Shown: positions 1 to 7,510, counted from the stretch's first letter. The stretch: DNA of 18,942 nucleotides from Bacteriovoracaceae bacterium UBA4573 (GCA_002387735.1 DGKJ01000052.1:1-18942); one strand, 5' to 3'. Translations and numbers: made by a program. Notes: generated by a model from the sequence alone, not told the origin.

Positions 1-2
1 CA

Positions 3-56
3 CCCACGGCAGAGCCAGCACCTACGGCAGAGCCAGCACCTACGGCTACGCCAGTA
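3..56 (+). repeat. 18-bp tandem repeat in the protease linker
   Basis: Three tandem 18-base units lie at 3-20, 21-38 and 39-56. The first two differ at one base and the third is degenerate. They encode PTAEPA, PTAEPA and PTATPV, a flexible Pro-rich linker before the protease domain. The array may continue left of the window. Confidence 0.8.
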
Positions 57-1442
57 CCAACCCCGGCTCCGTATGTGCCACCGGTCTATAGTCCGACCGC
101 TGATGAGCTTATTCCGAACGATCCAGATCTATGGAAAGCTTGGGGACTGCTAAATTACGGGCAGCGGGACTCAGCTCGTGTTGAAGGCACGCCTGGCGTA
201 GATATCGACGCCCCGCGCGCTTGGAAGGTGGGAACGGGTTCTAAACGCGTACTGGTAGCGTCAATCGATACCGGCGTTGACTATACACACGAAGATTTAG
301 TTGAGAATATTTTCGTGAATCAAAAAGAAATCGACGGCAACGGAATTGACGACGATGGAAACGGATTCGTCGATGACGTTCGAGGCTGGAATTTCTTTCA
401 TGACAACAATGACCCGATGGATGACAACGAACACGGAACCCACACTGTCGGCACTATTGGCGCGCGCGGTGACAACGGTATCGGAATCGCCGGAGTGGCA
501 TGGAACGTTAGTATTCTGCCCATTAAGTTCCTCGACAAAGACGGCTACGGTTCGCTGGAAGATGCGCTAGAGTCGATTAAGTATGCGACGCTCATGGGGG
601 CCCAGATCATGAATAACTCGTGGGGGGGCGGGCCATTCACTCAGTCGCTCTATGAAGCGATCGCGGATGCTCGGGCCAAAGGTGTCTTGTTTGTGGCAGC
701 TGCTGGCAACGAAAAAAATGACAACGACATGAGCGCTGCTTACCCAGCTTCTTACGATCTCGATAATATTGTTTCGGTAGCAGCCACCGACAACAAAGAA
801 AAACTCGCGTGGTTTTCGAACTGGGGGCGAAACAAGGTTCATCTGCTCGCACCCGGTTTCAACGTTTATAGTACGGTTCCTATGAATAAAGGAAAATACG
901 ATTCCTTCAGTGGGACCAGCATGGCATGTCCTCACGTAGCGGGTGCCGCTGCTTTGGTGTTGTCGCTGAATCCGCGCATGACCTACATGGATCTAAAAAA
1001 CCGACTAATGAAGACGTCCGACTACGTGAAGAAATTGAAACGTCGTGTCAGTTCAAGTGGTCGCTTGAACGTAGGAAACGCGGTTTTGAATGTAGTACCA
1101 GAGAGACCGTTGGATCCGCTGGAAAGTGAATGGCGCGCCATTCGCTTCAAACACGAGTCGGAACATCCGTACCAGAACAGCGCTAAAACAAGTTTCGCGG
1201 TGTCTGCTACTGGCGTGAGTAAGATGCGTATTCACTTTTCAAAAGTTGAAACCGAGCCAGGTTACGATGTGATTTTAATTAAAGACGCAAATGGTGAGGT
1301 TTTAGAGGAAATATCTGGAAGTCACCCTAACGGATATACTACCGACTACATGGATACTGACTCGGTAGTGGTTGAATTTGTTACGGATTTTTCAGTTTCC
1401 TTTTTCGGCTACGCCATTGATCGTTACGAGTACATTGATTGA
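3..1442 (+). CDS. Secreted subtilisin-like serine protease (S8) with CUB-like C-terminal domain, 5' truncated
   Basis: The frame is open to the left edge, so the true start and signal peptide lie outside the window. It begins with a Pro/Thr/Ala-rich linker (positions 3-74), followed by a complete peptidase S8 domain. Numbering from the GTG codon at 75, the triad is Asp65 (IDTG), His120 (HGTH) and Ser282 (GTSMA), with oxyanion Asn212 in AAAGN. Before the catalytic His, an Asp/Asn/Gly-rich insertion (about 84-118, with GNGIDDDGNG) looks like a calcium-binding loop typical of this subfamily. Residues about 346-455 resemble a CUB-like beta-sandwich (HPYQN, MRIHFSK, GYDVILI, SFFGYAID), often found at the C-terminus of extracellular proteases. 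It probably acts outside the cell or at the surface, cleaving proteins. The next gene begins 30 bases downstream. Family and catalytic competence are clear; the substrate is unknown. Confidence 0.95.
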   Translation, partial: PTAEPAPTAEPAPTATPVPTPAPYVPPVYSPTADELIPNDPDLWKAWGLLNYGQRDSARVEGTPGVDIDAPRAWKVGTGSKRVLVASIDTGVDYTHEDLVENIFVNQKEIDGNGIDDDGNGFVDDVRGWNFFHDNNDPMDDNEHGTHTVGTIGARGDNGIGIAGVAWNVSILPIKFLDKDGYGSLEDALESIKYATLMGAQIMNNSWGGGPFTQSLYEAIADARAKGVLFVAAAGNEKNDNDMSAAYPASYDLDNIVSVAATDNKEKLAWFSNWGRNKVHLLAPGFNVYSTVPMNKGKYDSFSGTSMACPHVAGAAALVLSLNPRMTYMDLKNRLMKTSDYVKKLKRRVSSSGRLNVGNAVLNVVPERPLDPLESEWRAIRFKHESEHPYQNSAKTSFAVSATGVSKMRIHFSKVETEPGYDVILIKDANGEVLEEISGSHPNGYTTDYMDTDSVVVEFVTDFSVSFFGYAIDRYEYID

Positions 1443-1472
1443 TTCGAGCGTCCGTCGTATGATGCCGTCAGT

Positions 1473-1910
1473 ATGAGTCGGCAGAGAATAGTAAAAATTG
1501 GATTACTTTTGAGTCTTGCGACCGCGGGTATTCTGTTGCGTGGATCTTTGAATAAAGGGTTCCACGCGATTGCAGTGGCCACGGGTACTGAAGATGCGAC
1601 CGACCCACGGGTGCCCGGCGAAGTTGGGACGATAGACCGAATTAAAGCTCGGGCCGCCGAAAAAAGAAAAGTTTACTCCGAAAAATTTCGAGCTCGTCGT
1701 GAATTAAACGCCCGGCATAAAGCGGAAATCGAAGAGTTGAAAACAAAACACCGCGCCGCCAGGGAAGAGTTTGCCGGTTCCGATCAAGCCAAAGAAAGTT
1801 CCAGCGAAGAAAGAAAAAACTTCTTTAGGGCTCAGCGAGCCGAAATGCAGGAACTTAAAGACCGTCAGCGTAAGGAAAGAATTGCCCTTTCGCCCGAGTC
1901 GAAACCATAA
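1473..1910 (+). CDS. Membrane-anchored, highly charged helical protein, function unknown
   Basis: I do not recognise this 145-residue protein. It has a basic N-terminus (MSRQRIVK) and a hydrophobic segment at about residues 9-22, which is either a signal peptide or an uncleaved membrane anchor. From about residue 52 to the end it is almost entirely Arg, Lys, Glu, Ala and Gln, with no prolines until the last few residues. This predicts one long helix, probably a coiled coil in the periplasm. The ATG at 1473 is the first in-frame start after the protease stop 30 bases upstream; two nearby ATGs (1459, 1462) are out of frame, and no strong Shine-Dalgarno is visible. Position suggests co-transcription with its neighbours. 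A structural or scaffold role is possible but only inferred. Confidence 0.75.
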   Translation: MSRQRIVKIGLLLSLATAGILLRGSLNKGFHAIAVATGTEDATDPRVPGEVGTIDRIKARAAEKRKVYSEKFRARRELNARHKAEIEELKTKHRAAREEFAGSDQAKESSSEERKNFFRAQRAEMQELKDRQRKERIALSPESKP

Positions 1911-1962
1911 TCCTACCAAATCCCCTCAGTCTTTAGACACTTTCGCCCGATAGAGACCAATG

Positions 1963-1968
1963 AGGAGG
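1963..1968 (+). promoter_or_regulatory. Ribosome binding site AGGAGG that favours a TTG start at 1975
   Basis: A perfect AGGAGG lies 6 bases before TTG 1975 and inside the codons that would follow ATG 1960. The ATG at 1960 has no Shine-Dalgarno upstream. TTG starts are used elsewhere in this window (4463, probably 14106). Confidence 0.65.
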
Positions 1969-1974
1969 AAGGCC

Positions 1975-2757
1975 TTGGACTTTCACGTATTGCGTTCGCA
2001 CATAACTAAAATGTTGTTCGTTGGCGCGAGCTTAACAGTCGTGGCAGTGTGTCCAATTCCTAGTTCCGTAGCAGGTCAGACAGCCCACCATAACGCCCGT
2101 CATGAAGCAAAACCTAGTGTGTTTCGTGCTTTCTTTGACGAAATGATACGAAAAGTACGAGAGCTGGCCGCCGCAGATCAAGTGAATCAAGAACTTCGTG
2201 CCCGAGTAGCGGAGTTGGAATTAATGAACCAACGGCTAGCCTACGAAACACTTAAAAATAGAGAGTCAGCACGGGTCGAAGAAAATCGCAAAAAAAATGA
2301 AGCCGAGGGTGGGCGTGCGGCATCGCGTACCATTGCGTCGCTTGAACCGTCGGATGCTCATATTCTTTCTAAACCCCCCAAAGAAATTTTTAGCGCCGGA
2401 GTACAAGCTTTTGGAAAAGGTGATCACGAAACAGCGGCTAGCGCGTTCTTGGCACTGGCGGAAAATAAAGAAAACACAGCTTATCACCGGCCACAGGTAT
2501 TTTTCCTGGCTGGAGTAAGTCTCTTTAAGATGAAAAATTACAAAACTGCTAAAACTTATTTTGAAAAAGCCGCTCAAAGTGCCGAAGCACTGGGTGAGCA
2601 GTCTGACGAGTTGGCCTATGCTCCCCGCGCTCTCGCCTGGTTGGCTCTCGCCCATAATGAATTAGGCGAGTCTGACGCCAAGAAAAACGTGCTTAAAAAT
2701 TTGATTCAAAATTATCCCAAGTCTCAGGAGGCGCGGAGGGTAAATGCGGGCCACTGA
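1975..2757 (+). CDS. Exported coiled-coil plus TPR protein, CpoB/YbgF-like
   Basis: This protein has about 260 residues. The start is taken as TTG 1975 because AGGAGG sits 6 bases before it; ATG 1960 is the alternative and adds five residues. An N-terminal hydrophobic stretch (around MLFVGASLTVVAV) ending near SSVAG-Q predicts a Sec signal peptide. A Glu/Arg-rich segment (about 50-100) predicts a coiled coil. The C-terminal half (about 140-258) reads as TPR repeats of the CpoB/YbgF type (IFSAGVQAFGKGDHETA, FLAGVSLFKMKNYKTA, LAWLALAHNELGESDA, NYPKSQEA). CpoB proteins work in the periplasm with Tol-Pal and peptidoglycan synthesis, but no tol or pal gene is visible here, so it is better read as a TPR scaffold. 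It overlaps the next gene by 14 bases, implying translational coupling. Confidence 0.8.
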   Translation: MDFHVLRSHITKMLFVGASLTVVAVCPIPSSVAGQTAHHNARHEAKPSVFRAFFDEMIRKVRELAAADQVNQELRARVAELELMNQRLAYETLKNRESARVEENRKKNEAEGGRAASRTIASLEPSDAHILSKPPKEIFSAGVQAFGKGDHETAASAFLALAENKENTAYHRPQVFFLAGVSLFKMKNYKTAKTYFEKAAQSAEALGEQSDELAYAPRALAWLALAHNELGESDAKKNVLKNLIQNYPKSQEARRVNAGH

Positions 2758-3829
2758 GATTTTGAAAAAAATTGTTCACGTAGGCAGTCAGGTGGAAGTG
2801 GGTACAAGAGCGACTGCAATCCTCGGTCTGGGCGCGATCCTGGTGGGTGGGTACAGCCACGGAGCCGGATTTACTGGGAAACATTCTCAGAAATCTAGCT
2901 TTGTGCCACCAACCTTTGGAATCGTCGCCCAGATTGAGGGCCTTGTATATGTGGGCAAAGAACGATTTGAGTTCAAAACCCCGGGCGGCAGCGTCCGTAG
3001 GATGCAAATCGGGGACTCAGTTTTGATCGGAAATCGCATTTGGGTCGACACCAAGGCAAAACTTGGTGTGATCGATGGCAACGGATCCGCCGTGCTCGTT
3101 CAGGGACCCGCAATTGTCGAGATAGCGAGTGAACGTAAAATTGCAACTCTTCAAGGGACCTTCAGGGTAATCGGAAAAATTGAAATTCATACACCTTTTA
3201 GTGCCGCGAAATCTGATGGCGAATTCGCTGCTTGGATTTCTAAGAAGCAGGCTCAGTTCGTTGCGGTTAGAAAAAAAACTTTTGTTTGGAATCCTCACTT
3301 AGAAAATGAAAAAGACGCTGTAGTAGATTTACTTCCGGGTTGGTACACCGAAGCTTTCGTGGCGGATCGCCAGCTTCAACCGCGACGGCCACGTCTAGTA
3401 GATGGGAATGCCGGCTCGGAACTACTCGCCAACTTAGATGCGATGTGGTTGCCGACTGTAGCTCAGGAAACTGCCGAAATACTATTTAAGCGACCAGTCG
3501 AAGATTCCAAGGGTGTTCGTGGATCTCGAGTGTTAGCTGACGTGCGTGAAGAAGCGAATCCCGAAGCTGTAGAAGCTATGAAGGAGCGTTTATTCAAAGG
3601 TGTAGACGAAGTTTATACTTCACTCGAAGTGGCGGGAGCTGCTCGACGACGCAAACAAAATGCGCAACTTGCGGGAAGTCGCTCTTTTGCCTCGGTTCCA
3701 TTGTCGGAAGAAGTGGCAAGTAAAACGGCCTTTCCTCCCGGGATGGAAATTCGAGTAGAAAGAAAGAAACTCAACGAGGAACAAAGAACTTTATTGGAGA
3801 GTTTGAAGACCGAAATTCCTAGGTATTAA
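2744..3829 (+). CDS. Membrane-anchored FecR-domain protein
   Basis: This is a 361-residue protein with a single hydrophobic segment at about residues 23-37, consistent with a signal anchor or signal peptide. Residues about 58-200 have the pattern of a FecR-like beta-rich domain: a strand pair around GIVAQIEGLVYV, then MQIGDSVLIGNRIWVDTKAKLGVIDGNGSAVLV and IATLQGTFRVIG, the usual order of 'threshold, induction, decoration' strands. The C-terminal third (about 220-361) is charged and not recognised. FecR domains occur in anti-sigma regulators and, more widely, in periplasmic or cell-wall-binding proteins; no sigma gene is adjacent, so an envelope role is more likely here. GGAGGG at 2735-2740 supplies the ribosome binding site inside the preceding gene, and the next gene starts 21 bases after the stop. 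Confidence 0.75.
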   Translation: MRATEILKKIVHVGSQVEVGTRATAILGLGAILVGGYSHGAGFTGKHSQKSSFVPPTFGIVAQIEGLVYVGKERFEFKTPGGSVRRMQIGDSVLIGNRIWVDTKAKLGVIDGNGSAVLVQGPAIVEIASERKIATLQGTFRVIGKIEIHTPFSAAKSDGEFAAWISKKQAQFVAVRKKTFVWNPHLENEKDAVVDLLPGWYTEAFVADRQLQPRRPRLVDGNAGSELLANLDAMWLPTVAQETAEILFKRPVEDSKGVRGSRVLADVREEANPEAVEAMKERLFKGVDEVYTSLEVAGAARRRKQNAQLAGSRSFASVPLSEEVASKTAFPPGMEIRVERKKLNEEQRTLLESLKTEIPRY

Positions 3830-3850
3830 GTATTTGATGGAGAGTGTAAC

Positions 3851-4462
3851 GTGCAAGGATGTACGGACAAGAACCCTCTCGGAAGAGGGCGAAATAAATT
3901 AGCGATTACATGGTTTTTCGCTACCGTGTTGGTGGGGTTGTTTAGCGACCCTTTTCTGACTGATGCGTTTGCGAGAAACGGCCAATTTTCGTTCATGGCT
4001 TCCTACTCAAAAAGTAATTACGGAAATAATTCCTATTCAACTCAACGCCGCTATACCTTCGCCGGAGCTATGAACCTAACCCCTGTTACAGAGATTGAGT
4101 TATCGTTTACGTCTTCGAAGGCATTTATAAATTACGATCCTTATCAAACCACAACGACCAATGACGCGATACTTGGTCTGTCGCTCATTCAGGTGATTGT
4201 ACCGCCTACCTGGCCGATTCAGCCCTACGTGAAGGTGGGTGCTGCTCAGTACAATCGAAAACAAACAGGAACAATCAATGGCGTTCCAACCGCGCCAACC
4301 TCGACCAAGAGTCCGTCCGCGATTTTCGGCGGTGGAATAAGGGCCTTTTTCGCAAGATCATTTTCGCTTAAACTCGAGATCACGACCTATCTTCCAGATA
4401 TGGAAGTTGATCAGGCTAAAAACAATTACGCCGCTCAGGCCGGCCTTGGATGGCATTTCTGA
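3851..4462 (+). CDS. Small outer-membrane beta-barrel protein
   Basis: This 203-residue protein uses a GTG start preceded by GGAGAG at 3839-3844. A hydrophobic export signal spans about residues 18-42, ending in DAFA before RNGQ. The mature part alternates polar and hydrophobic residues with aromatic girdles (FSFMASYSKS, IELSFTSS, YVKVGAAQYNR, FSLKLEITTYLP) and ends in GLGWHF. A C-terminal Phe is the usual BAM recognition signature of outer-membrane barrels. Size and strand count fit an eight-stranded OmpA/OmpW-like barrel. The stop TGA is immediately followed by the TTG start of the next gene, so the two are surely in one transcript. Ligand and function are not evident. Confidence 0.82.
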   Translation: MQGCTDKNPLGRGRNKLAITWFFATVLVGLFSDPFLTDAFARNGQFSFMASYSKSNYGNNSYSTQRRYTFAGAMNLTPVTEIELSFTSSKAFINYDPYQTTTTNDAILGLSLIQVIVPPTWPIQPYVKVGAAQYNRKQTGTINGVPTAPTSTKSPSAIFGGGIRAFFARSFSLKLEITTYLPDMEVDQAKNNYAAQAGLGWHF

Positions 4463-5545
4463 TTGAATAAACTATTTGTGCTCTCGATAGTGTTGTTGAC
4501 AACGACGGGCTGTTCTAGTGCGTCCTATCTGGTGCAGGCCGGGCGCGGGCAACTGGCCATATATAATCGGGAACGTCCGCTGGAAGAAGTCATACAAGAC
4601 GATCGTGTGTCGCTTAGCTTACGCAATCAATTACGAGAAGTTCCGGAGATCAAGGCCTATGTTGCCAAGACTTTGGGAGTAGCCGCGACCAGTAACTACA
4701 AAACGTTTTCTGATCTGAAACGTAAATACGCCATTTGGGTGCTAAGTAGCTCGGCCCGTTTCGAACTGAAATTAAAAACTTGGTCCTTTCCGATTGTGGG
4801 GACCTTTCCTTACCTCGGATTTTTCGACGAAGAAATGGCGCGTGAATGGAGTGCGCGGGAGCAGGCCGAGGGGCAAGATACCTATGTTAGGGGAGCTAGT
4901 GCTTACTCGATGTTGGGTTTTTTACGTGAGCCGTTATTGTCTACAATGCTTCAGGGTCGAAAAGAGGATCTGGTGAATCTCATTTTCCATGAAACCCTAC
5001 ATAGTCACGTTTATTTAGACGGCCAAGGTGCTTTTAACGAGCAAATTGCGAGTTATTTTGGCGACTATGGTGAACTTCAATATTTAGTCGAGAATTTTGG
5101 TTCCGAGAGCGAACAGGTGCAGATTTGGAAAAAAAATCGTGAAGATCGACGCAGGATGGGGGCGCTACTTCGAGAGTTTGAACGAGAACTAGCAGCGCTT
5201 TACGAAAACATTAAGAATTTATCAAACGCCGAGAAAGAACAGAAAAAAAAGTTAGCGTTCGATTTATTTAAGCGACGGGTCAATGCCGTCAAGTGGCATC
5301 GAGCCCGCACGGGGGAGTACCTCTCCGAACGTGTTACCAACAACGCTACGGTACTGGCATTTCTGACCTACGAGGATGAACAAGGACTATACGACTTATT
5401 GCACGAAAAAAGTAAAGGTGATCTCGCAGTGTCATTACGACTTGTTCAAGAATTCGCAAAACATTACGCTAGTTCTAAGGCTGCCGAAAAGCCTCAGAGG
5501 TTGCTCGAGTCGTTCCTACGTGAACGAACCAAACAACCTCTTTAG
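4463..5545 (+). CDS. Predicted zinc aminopeptidase lipoprotein (PF10023 / COG4324 type)
   Basis: This 360-residue protein has a TTG start directly abutting the previous stop; GGATGG at 4448-4453 is the likely ribosome binding site. The N-terminus is a lipoprotein signal with Cys17 in TTTGC. The body matches the predicted aminopeptidase family by long recognisable stretches: YLVQAGRGQL near the N-terminus, TWSFPIVGTFPYLGFFDEE (about 106-124), YVRGASAYSMLGFLREPL (about 141-158) and the zinc motif HETLH at 176-180, followed by FNEQIASYFGD with Glu193 as probable third ligand. The role inferred is membrane-tethered, zinc-dependent trimming of peptides in the periplasm. Biochemistry for the family is thin, so the substrate is open. 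It is the last gene of the plus-strand cluster, ending 24 bases before the convergent lipoprotein gene. Confidence 0.88.
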   Translation: MNKLFVLSIVLLTTTGCSSASYLVQAGRGQLAIYNRERPLEEVIQDDRVSLSLRNQLREVPEIKAYVAKTLGVAATSNYKTFSDLKRKYAIWVLSSSARFELKLKTWSFPIVGTFPYLGFFDEEMAREWSAREQAEGQDTYVRGASAYSMLGFLREPLLSTMLQGRKEDLVNLIFHETLHSHVYLDGQGAFNEQIASYFGDYGELQYLVENFGSESEQVQIWKKNREDRRRMGALLREFERELAALYENIKNLSNAEKEQKKKLAFDLFKRRVNAVKWHRARTGEYLSERVTNNATVLAFLTYEDEQGLYDLLHEKSKGDLAVSLRLVQEFAKHYASSKAAEKPQRLLESFLRERTKQPL

Positions 5546-5569
5546 CAAATCAATCTTAATGCGGTCCAA

Positions 5570-6430
5570 TTAGTTCGTAGGCAAACACTCCGTGCGATCG
5601 CCTTCAACGAATACTTCTACCGACCAAGTGTGGTTTGTATCTGTACTTGTCAACGGACCAACGCTGCACTGTTCGGACCGGCATGAGGCCACCATGTCGA
5701 GGCGTGCGCCGTAACAAGTGTAGCCGTAACCCGAGATGTAATACCATTGGTAGCCGATATTTGCGTTACAAAGGCTAGCGTGCTGCGGCCAATAAAATTC
5801 GTTGTAATAAACTTTAGGGTAAGCGTTACTGTTGCCAGTGCAATAGTTGCTACACTTCATGTTGGTGTAAGGGTTAGAGATCGCCACTTTGTAGCTAGCA
5901 CCGGCGCGCAAATACTGTGAGCCCCAGGTGATTTCGCCAGAAAGCGTGTTAACCGAGATTCCATCCGGGCGACCGTCTGCATCGACCGTAGTAGGTACTA
6001 CGATGCTCGCTACTTTGCTGTACGAAGTAGAACCGGAATTGCGACGCCATAGTTCTACTGTGCCACGAAACTTGGTGAACGAGTTGTTGCCACCTGCTCC
6101 GTCATCCGCGCTCGAAGATTGGCCAAGAGAGCGAATTTTAGCCTTAATGTAGCTGTCGGCGTAGAACGAACTAGCCGAGGTGTAAACTCGGTTGTTGGCG
6201 GTTCCATTCAGAACCTGCCTAAATAAATCTGCTTGAATCACTTCTTTATCACAAACTGCAGGAGCCGCGGTTGGCGATGGAGTCGTGGTTGGTGAGTTTG
6301 TTGGGTTTGGTACCACCGGGCTAGCATTGCCGCCTGACGGGTTGGTTAGCGCGACGTCTTCAGCGTCTTTGCCACCGCAAGCGGTGATCGTTAAGCACGA
6401 TGCCAACAAAATAACTTTTAGGAACTTCAT
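5570..6430 (-). CDS. Cys-rich secreted lipoprotein with Pro/Thr linker (paralogue A), sigma-54 promoter
   Basis: This 286-residue protein has a type II signal peptide (MKFLKVILLASCLTITAC, lipidated Cys18). Residues about 28-59 form a low-complexity Asn/Pro/Ser/Thr linker. The C-terminal domain (60-286) carries eight cysteines at 60, 193, 197, 221, 239, 250, 255 and 282, suggesting four disulfides, and is rich in Tyr, Ser and Asn as in beta-sandwich surface domains. I do not recognise the domain. It appears distantly paralogous to the protein at 6613-7467: same length (286 against 284), same layout, eight non-lipid cysteines each, and Trp269-Ser-Val-Glu at the same position near the end. GAGAGGAAG precedes the ATG on the minus strand. 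The roughly 84-base leader, its sigma-54 promoter and an upstream palindrome are listed separately. Confidence 0.85.
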   Translation of the reverse strand: MKFLKVILLASCLTITACGGKDAEDVALTNPSGGNASPVVPNPTNSPTTTPSPTAAPAVCDKEVIQADLFRQVLNGTANNRVYTSASSFYADSYIKAKIRSLGQSSSADDGAGGNNSFTKFRGTVELWRRNSGSTSYSKVASIVVPTTVDADGRPDGISVNTLSGEITWGSQYLRAGASYKVAISNPYTNMKCSNYCTGNSNAYPKVYYNEFYWPQHASLCNANIGYQWYYISGYGYTCYGARLDMVASCRSEQCSVGPLTSTDTNHTWSVEVFVEGDRTECLPTN

Positions 6431-6453
6431 AACTACTTCCTCTCTTCACAACA

Positions 6454-6498
6454 TCGGGTCGCAACTGGAGCGACTACTTAAAAGTAAATTCGACCCGA
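6454..6498 (-). promoter_or_regulatory. Structured 5' leader of lipoprotein gene A (alternative hairpins)
   Basis: A perfect 8-base inverted repeat, TCGGGTCG (6454-6461) and CGACCCGA (6491-6498), brackets 29 bases. Two smaller inverted repeats lie within or across it: GTCGC/GCGAC (6458-6462 and 6470-6474, 7-base loop) and TACTT/AAGTA (6475-6479 and 6482-6486). The long stem and the GTCGC stem share bases, so they cannot form together. The element falls between the predicted transcription start (about 6514) and the ATG. No U-run follows, so it does not look like an intrinsic terminator. A regulatory function is not shown. Confidence 0.4.
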
Positions 6499-6524
6499 AT
6501 ATCTCTTTCTCAAACTCTAGTTAG

Positions 6525-6540
6525 TGCAATCACGGTGCCA
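6525..6540 (-). promoter_or_regulatory. Sigma-54 (RpoN) -24/-12 promoter of lipoprotein gene A
   Basis: On the minus strand the sequence reads TGGCAC, five bases (CGTGA), TTGCA, matching the sigma-54 consensus TGGCAC-N5-TTGCW with GG and GC exactly ten bases apart. The predicted start is near 6514, giving a leader of about 84 bases before the ATG at 6430. The same element precedes the paralogous gene at 7495-7510. Confidence 0.85.
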
Positions 6541-6581
6541 TTTTTCGAATCCTTCTTTGCGCGGGCTCTTCGTTGTAATCG

Positions 6582-6600
6582 GCGTCTAATCATTAGACAC
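6582..6600. promoter_or_regulatory. Palindromic activator site (putative UAS) upstream of gene A
   Basis: GCGTCTAATCATTAGACAC is an inverted repeat with 8 of 9 base pairs around a central C at 6591. It differs at three positions from the perfect palindrome at 7573-7591. Its centre is about 77 bases upstream of the predicted sigma-54 start, a usual place for an enhancer-binding-protein site. It also lies just after the stop of the gene at 6613-7467, but lacks the GC-rich stem and U-tract of a terminator. Confidence 0.6.
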
Positions 6601-6612
6601 ACGGCTAGAATC

Positions 6613-7467
6613 TTAAAATTCCGAACGCGTATTTTCGGTGATCGCTTCGAGTTCCACACTCCACTCTTCAGTGTCGAGCATGTACTGAAACGGATCATCG
6701 ACGTTGCACCAGCCGGGCGGCGGCGTAGGCGAAGGCGCAGTATGCAGGCCGCAAGGGTTGGTTGACATGATGCGGTCGATATAGACTTTCTGTTCACCAG
6801 GATTGCACTCCGCGGTGTACGACGTAAGCAGTGAATGGCTCACAAGGCAGCCACGCTTTTCACCTTCCCAATAGGTGCAAAGTCCGTCATTGCGATCGGC
6901 GCCGTAAACATTCGCTTTAGATTCTGGGACCGCGAGTGAGCCGCCAAAAAGACAAAAATGCGGGTAAGTGCACGAAGGAGTTTGGCCGTGTCCAATGAAA
7001 TGCGAAAGATCAACGACCTCTGACCAGCCATTATTTTTGGCGGTAACCGTGAAATCTGAGCTCGGGGCACCCTGAATGGCTACCTTCATGCGAAGCGCAA
7101 TATAGGTACGAGTAGGGGCAGGCCAACGTGAGATGATCGGATCATTCGAAACAGCGGCCGGCGGTTTAATTCGAATTTTTAGAGTTTCGTCGGCTGCAAT
7201 ACAAACATGTTTGGGGTGGTTGCCCTTGCCGGTAACAGTAAAACTCAACGGGGGATTTCCAGCCGGAACCGGGGTCGGTTCTGGGGTTGGCGGCGGAAAT
7301 GGTGGAGGCGTAATCGGAGGTACCGGACTCGGAGTGGGACCTGCTACGATGCTTCCGGAGCTGATTTGGGCCTTGGTATTTGACGGAATTCCCTCGGAAG
7401 CCTTAGGCGAGCAGCCGCTTAAGCCTACGAGTGTAAGTACGGTCAGAGCCGCATAAGTAGTACGCAT
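6613..7467 (-). CDS. Cys-rich secreted lipoprotein with Pro-rich linker (paralogue B), sigma-54 promoter
   Basis: This 284-residue protein has a type II signal peptide ending LVGLSGC (lipidated Cys19). Residues about 43-73 are an extended Pro/Thr linker (PTPSPVPP, PPPFPPPTPEPTPVP). The C-terminal domain carries eight cysteines at 89, 166, 172, 197, 207, 221, 238 and 254, plus a second Pro-rich patch (PSPTPPP, 245-251). I do not recognise the domain. Its layout, cysteine number and closing motif (Trp269-Ser-Val-Glu) match the neighbouring protein at 5570-6430, but overall identity is low, so the two are diverged paralogues at best. AGAGGG precedes the ATG. The predicted sigma-54 transcript starts about 17 bases upstream. 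It is divergent from the large subtilase gene, and the gap between them holds the palindrome at 7573-7591. Confidence 0.85.
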   Translation of the reverse strand: MRTTYAALTVLTLVGLSGCSPKASEGIPSNTKAQISSGSIVAGPTPSPVPPITPPPFPPPTPEPTPVPAGNPPLSFTVTGKGNHPKHVCIAADETLKIRIKPPAAVSNDPIISRWPAPTRTYIALRMKVAIQGAPSSDFTVTAKNNGWSEVVDLSHFIGHGQTPSCTYPHFCLFGGSLAVPESKANVYGADRNDGLCTYWEGEKRGCLVSHSLLTSYTAECNPGEQKVYIDRIMSTNPCGLHTAPSPTPPPGWCNVDDPFQYMLDTEEWSVELEAITENTRSEF

Positions 7468-7494
7468 GAATCCCTCTCTCTAAGCTCTATAGTT

Positions 7495-7510
7495 TGCAAT
7501 GGGGGTGCCA
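7495..7510 (-). promoter_or_regulatory. Sigma-54 (RpoN) -24/-12 promoter of lipoprotein gene B
   Basis: On the minus strand the sequence reads TGGCAC, CCCCA, TTGCA, again with GG-N10-GC spacing. The predicted start is near 7484, 17 bases before the ATG at 7467. As at 6525-6540, AA precedes the -24 box, so the two promoters agree over AATGGCAC, five variable bases (the fifth is A in both), then TTGCA. Confidence 0.87.

Noticed and set aside
6582..6600. Palindrome after the stop of lipoprotein gene B as an intrinsic terminator
   Set aside because: The stem is AT-rich, the loop is one base and no U-run follows on the minus strand. The close match to 7573-7591, which is not at a gene end, points to a protein-binding site.
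6535..6765. Plus-strand open frame with an Arg-rich run opposite lipoprotein gene B
   Set aside because: It lies mostly antisense to a well-supported lipoprotein gene; the Arg run is the complement of its Pro-rich codons. Similar antisense frames elsewhere in the window were dropped for the same reason.
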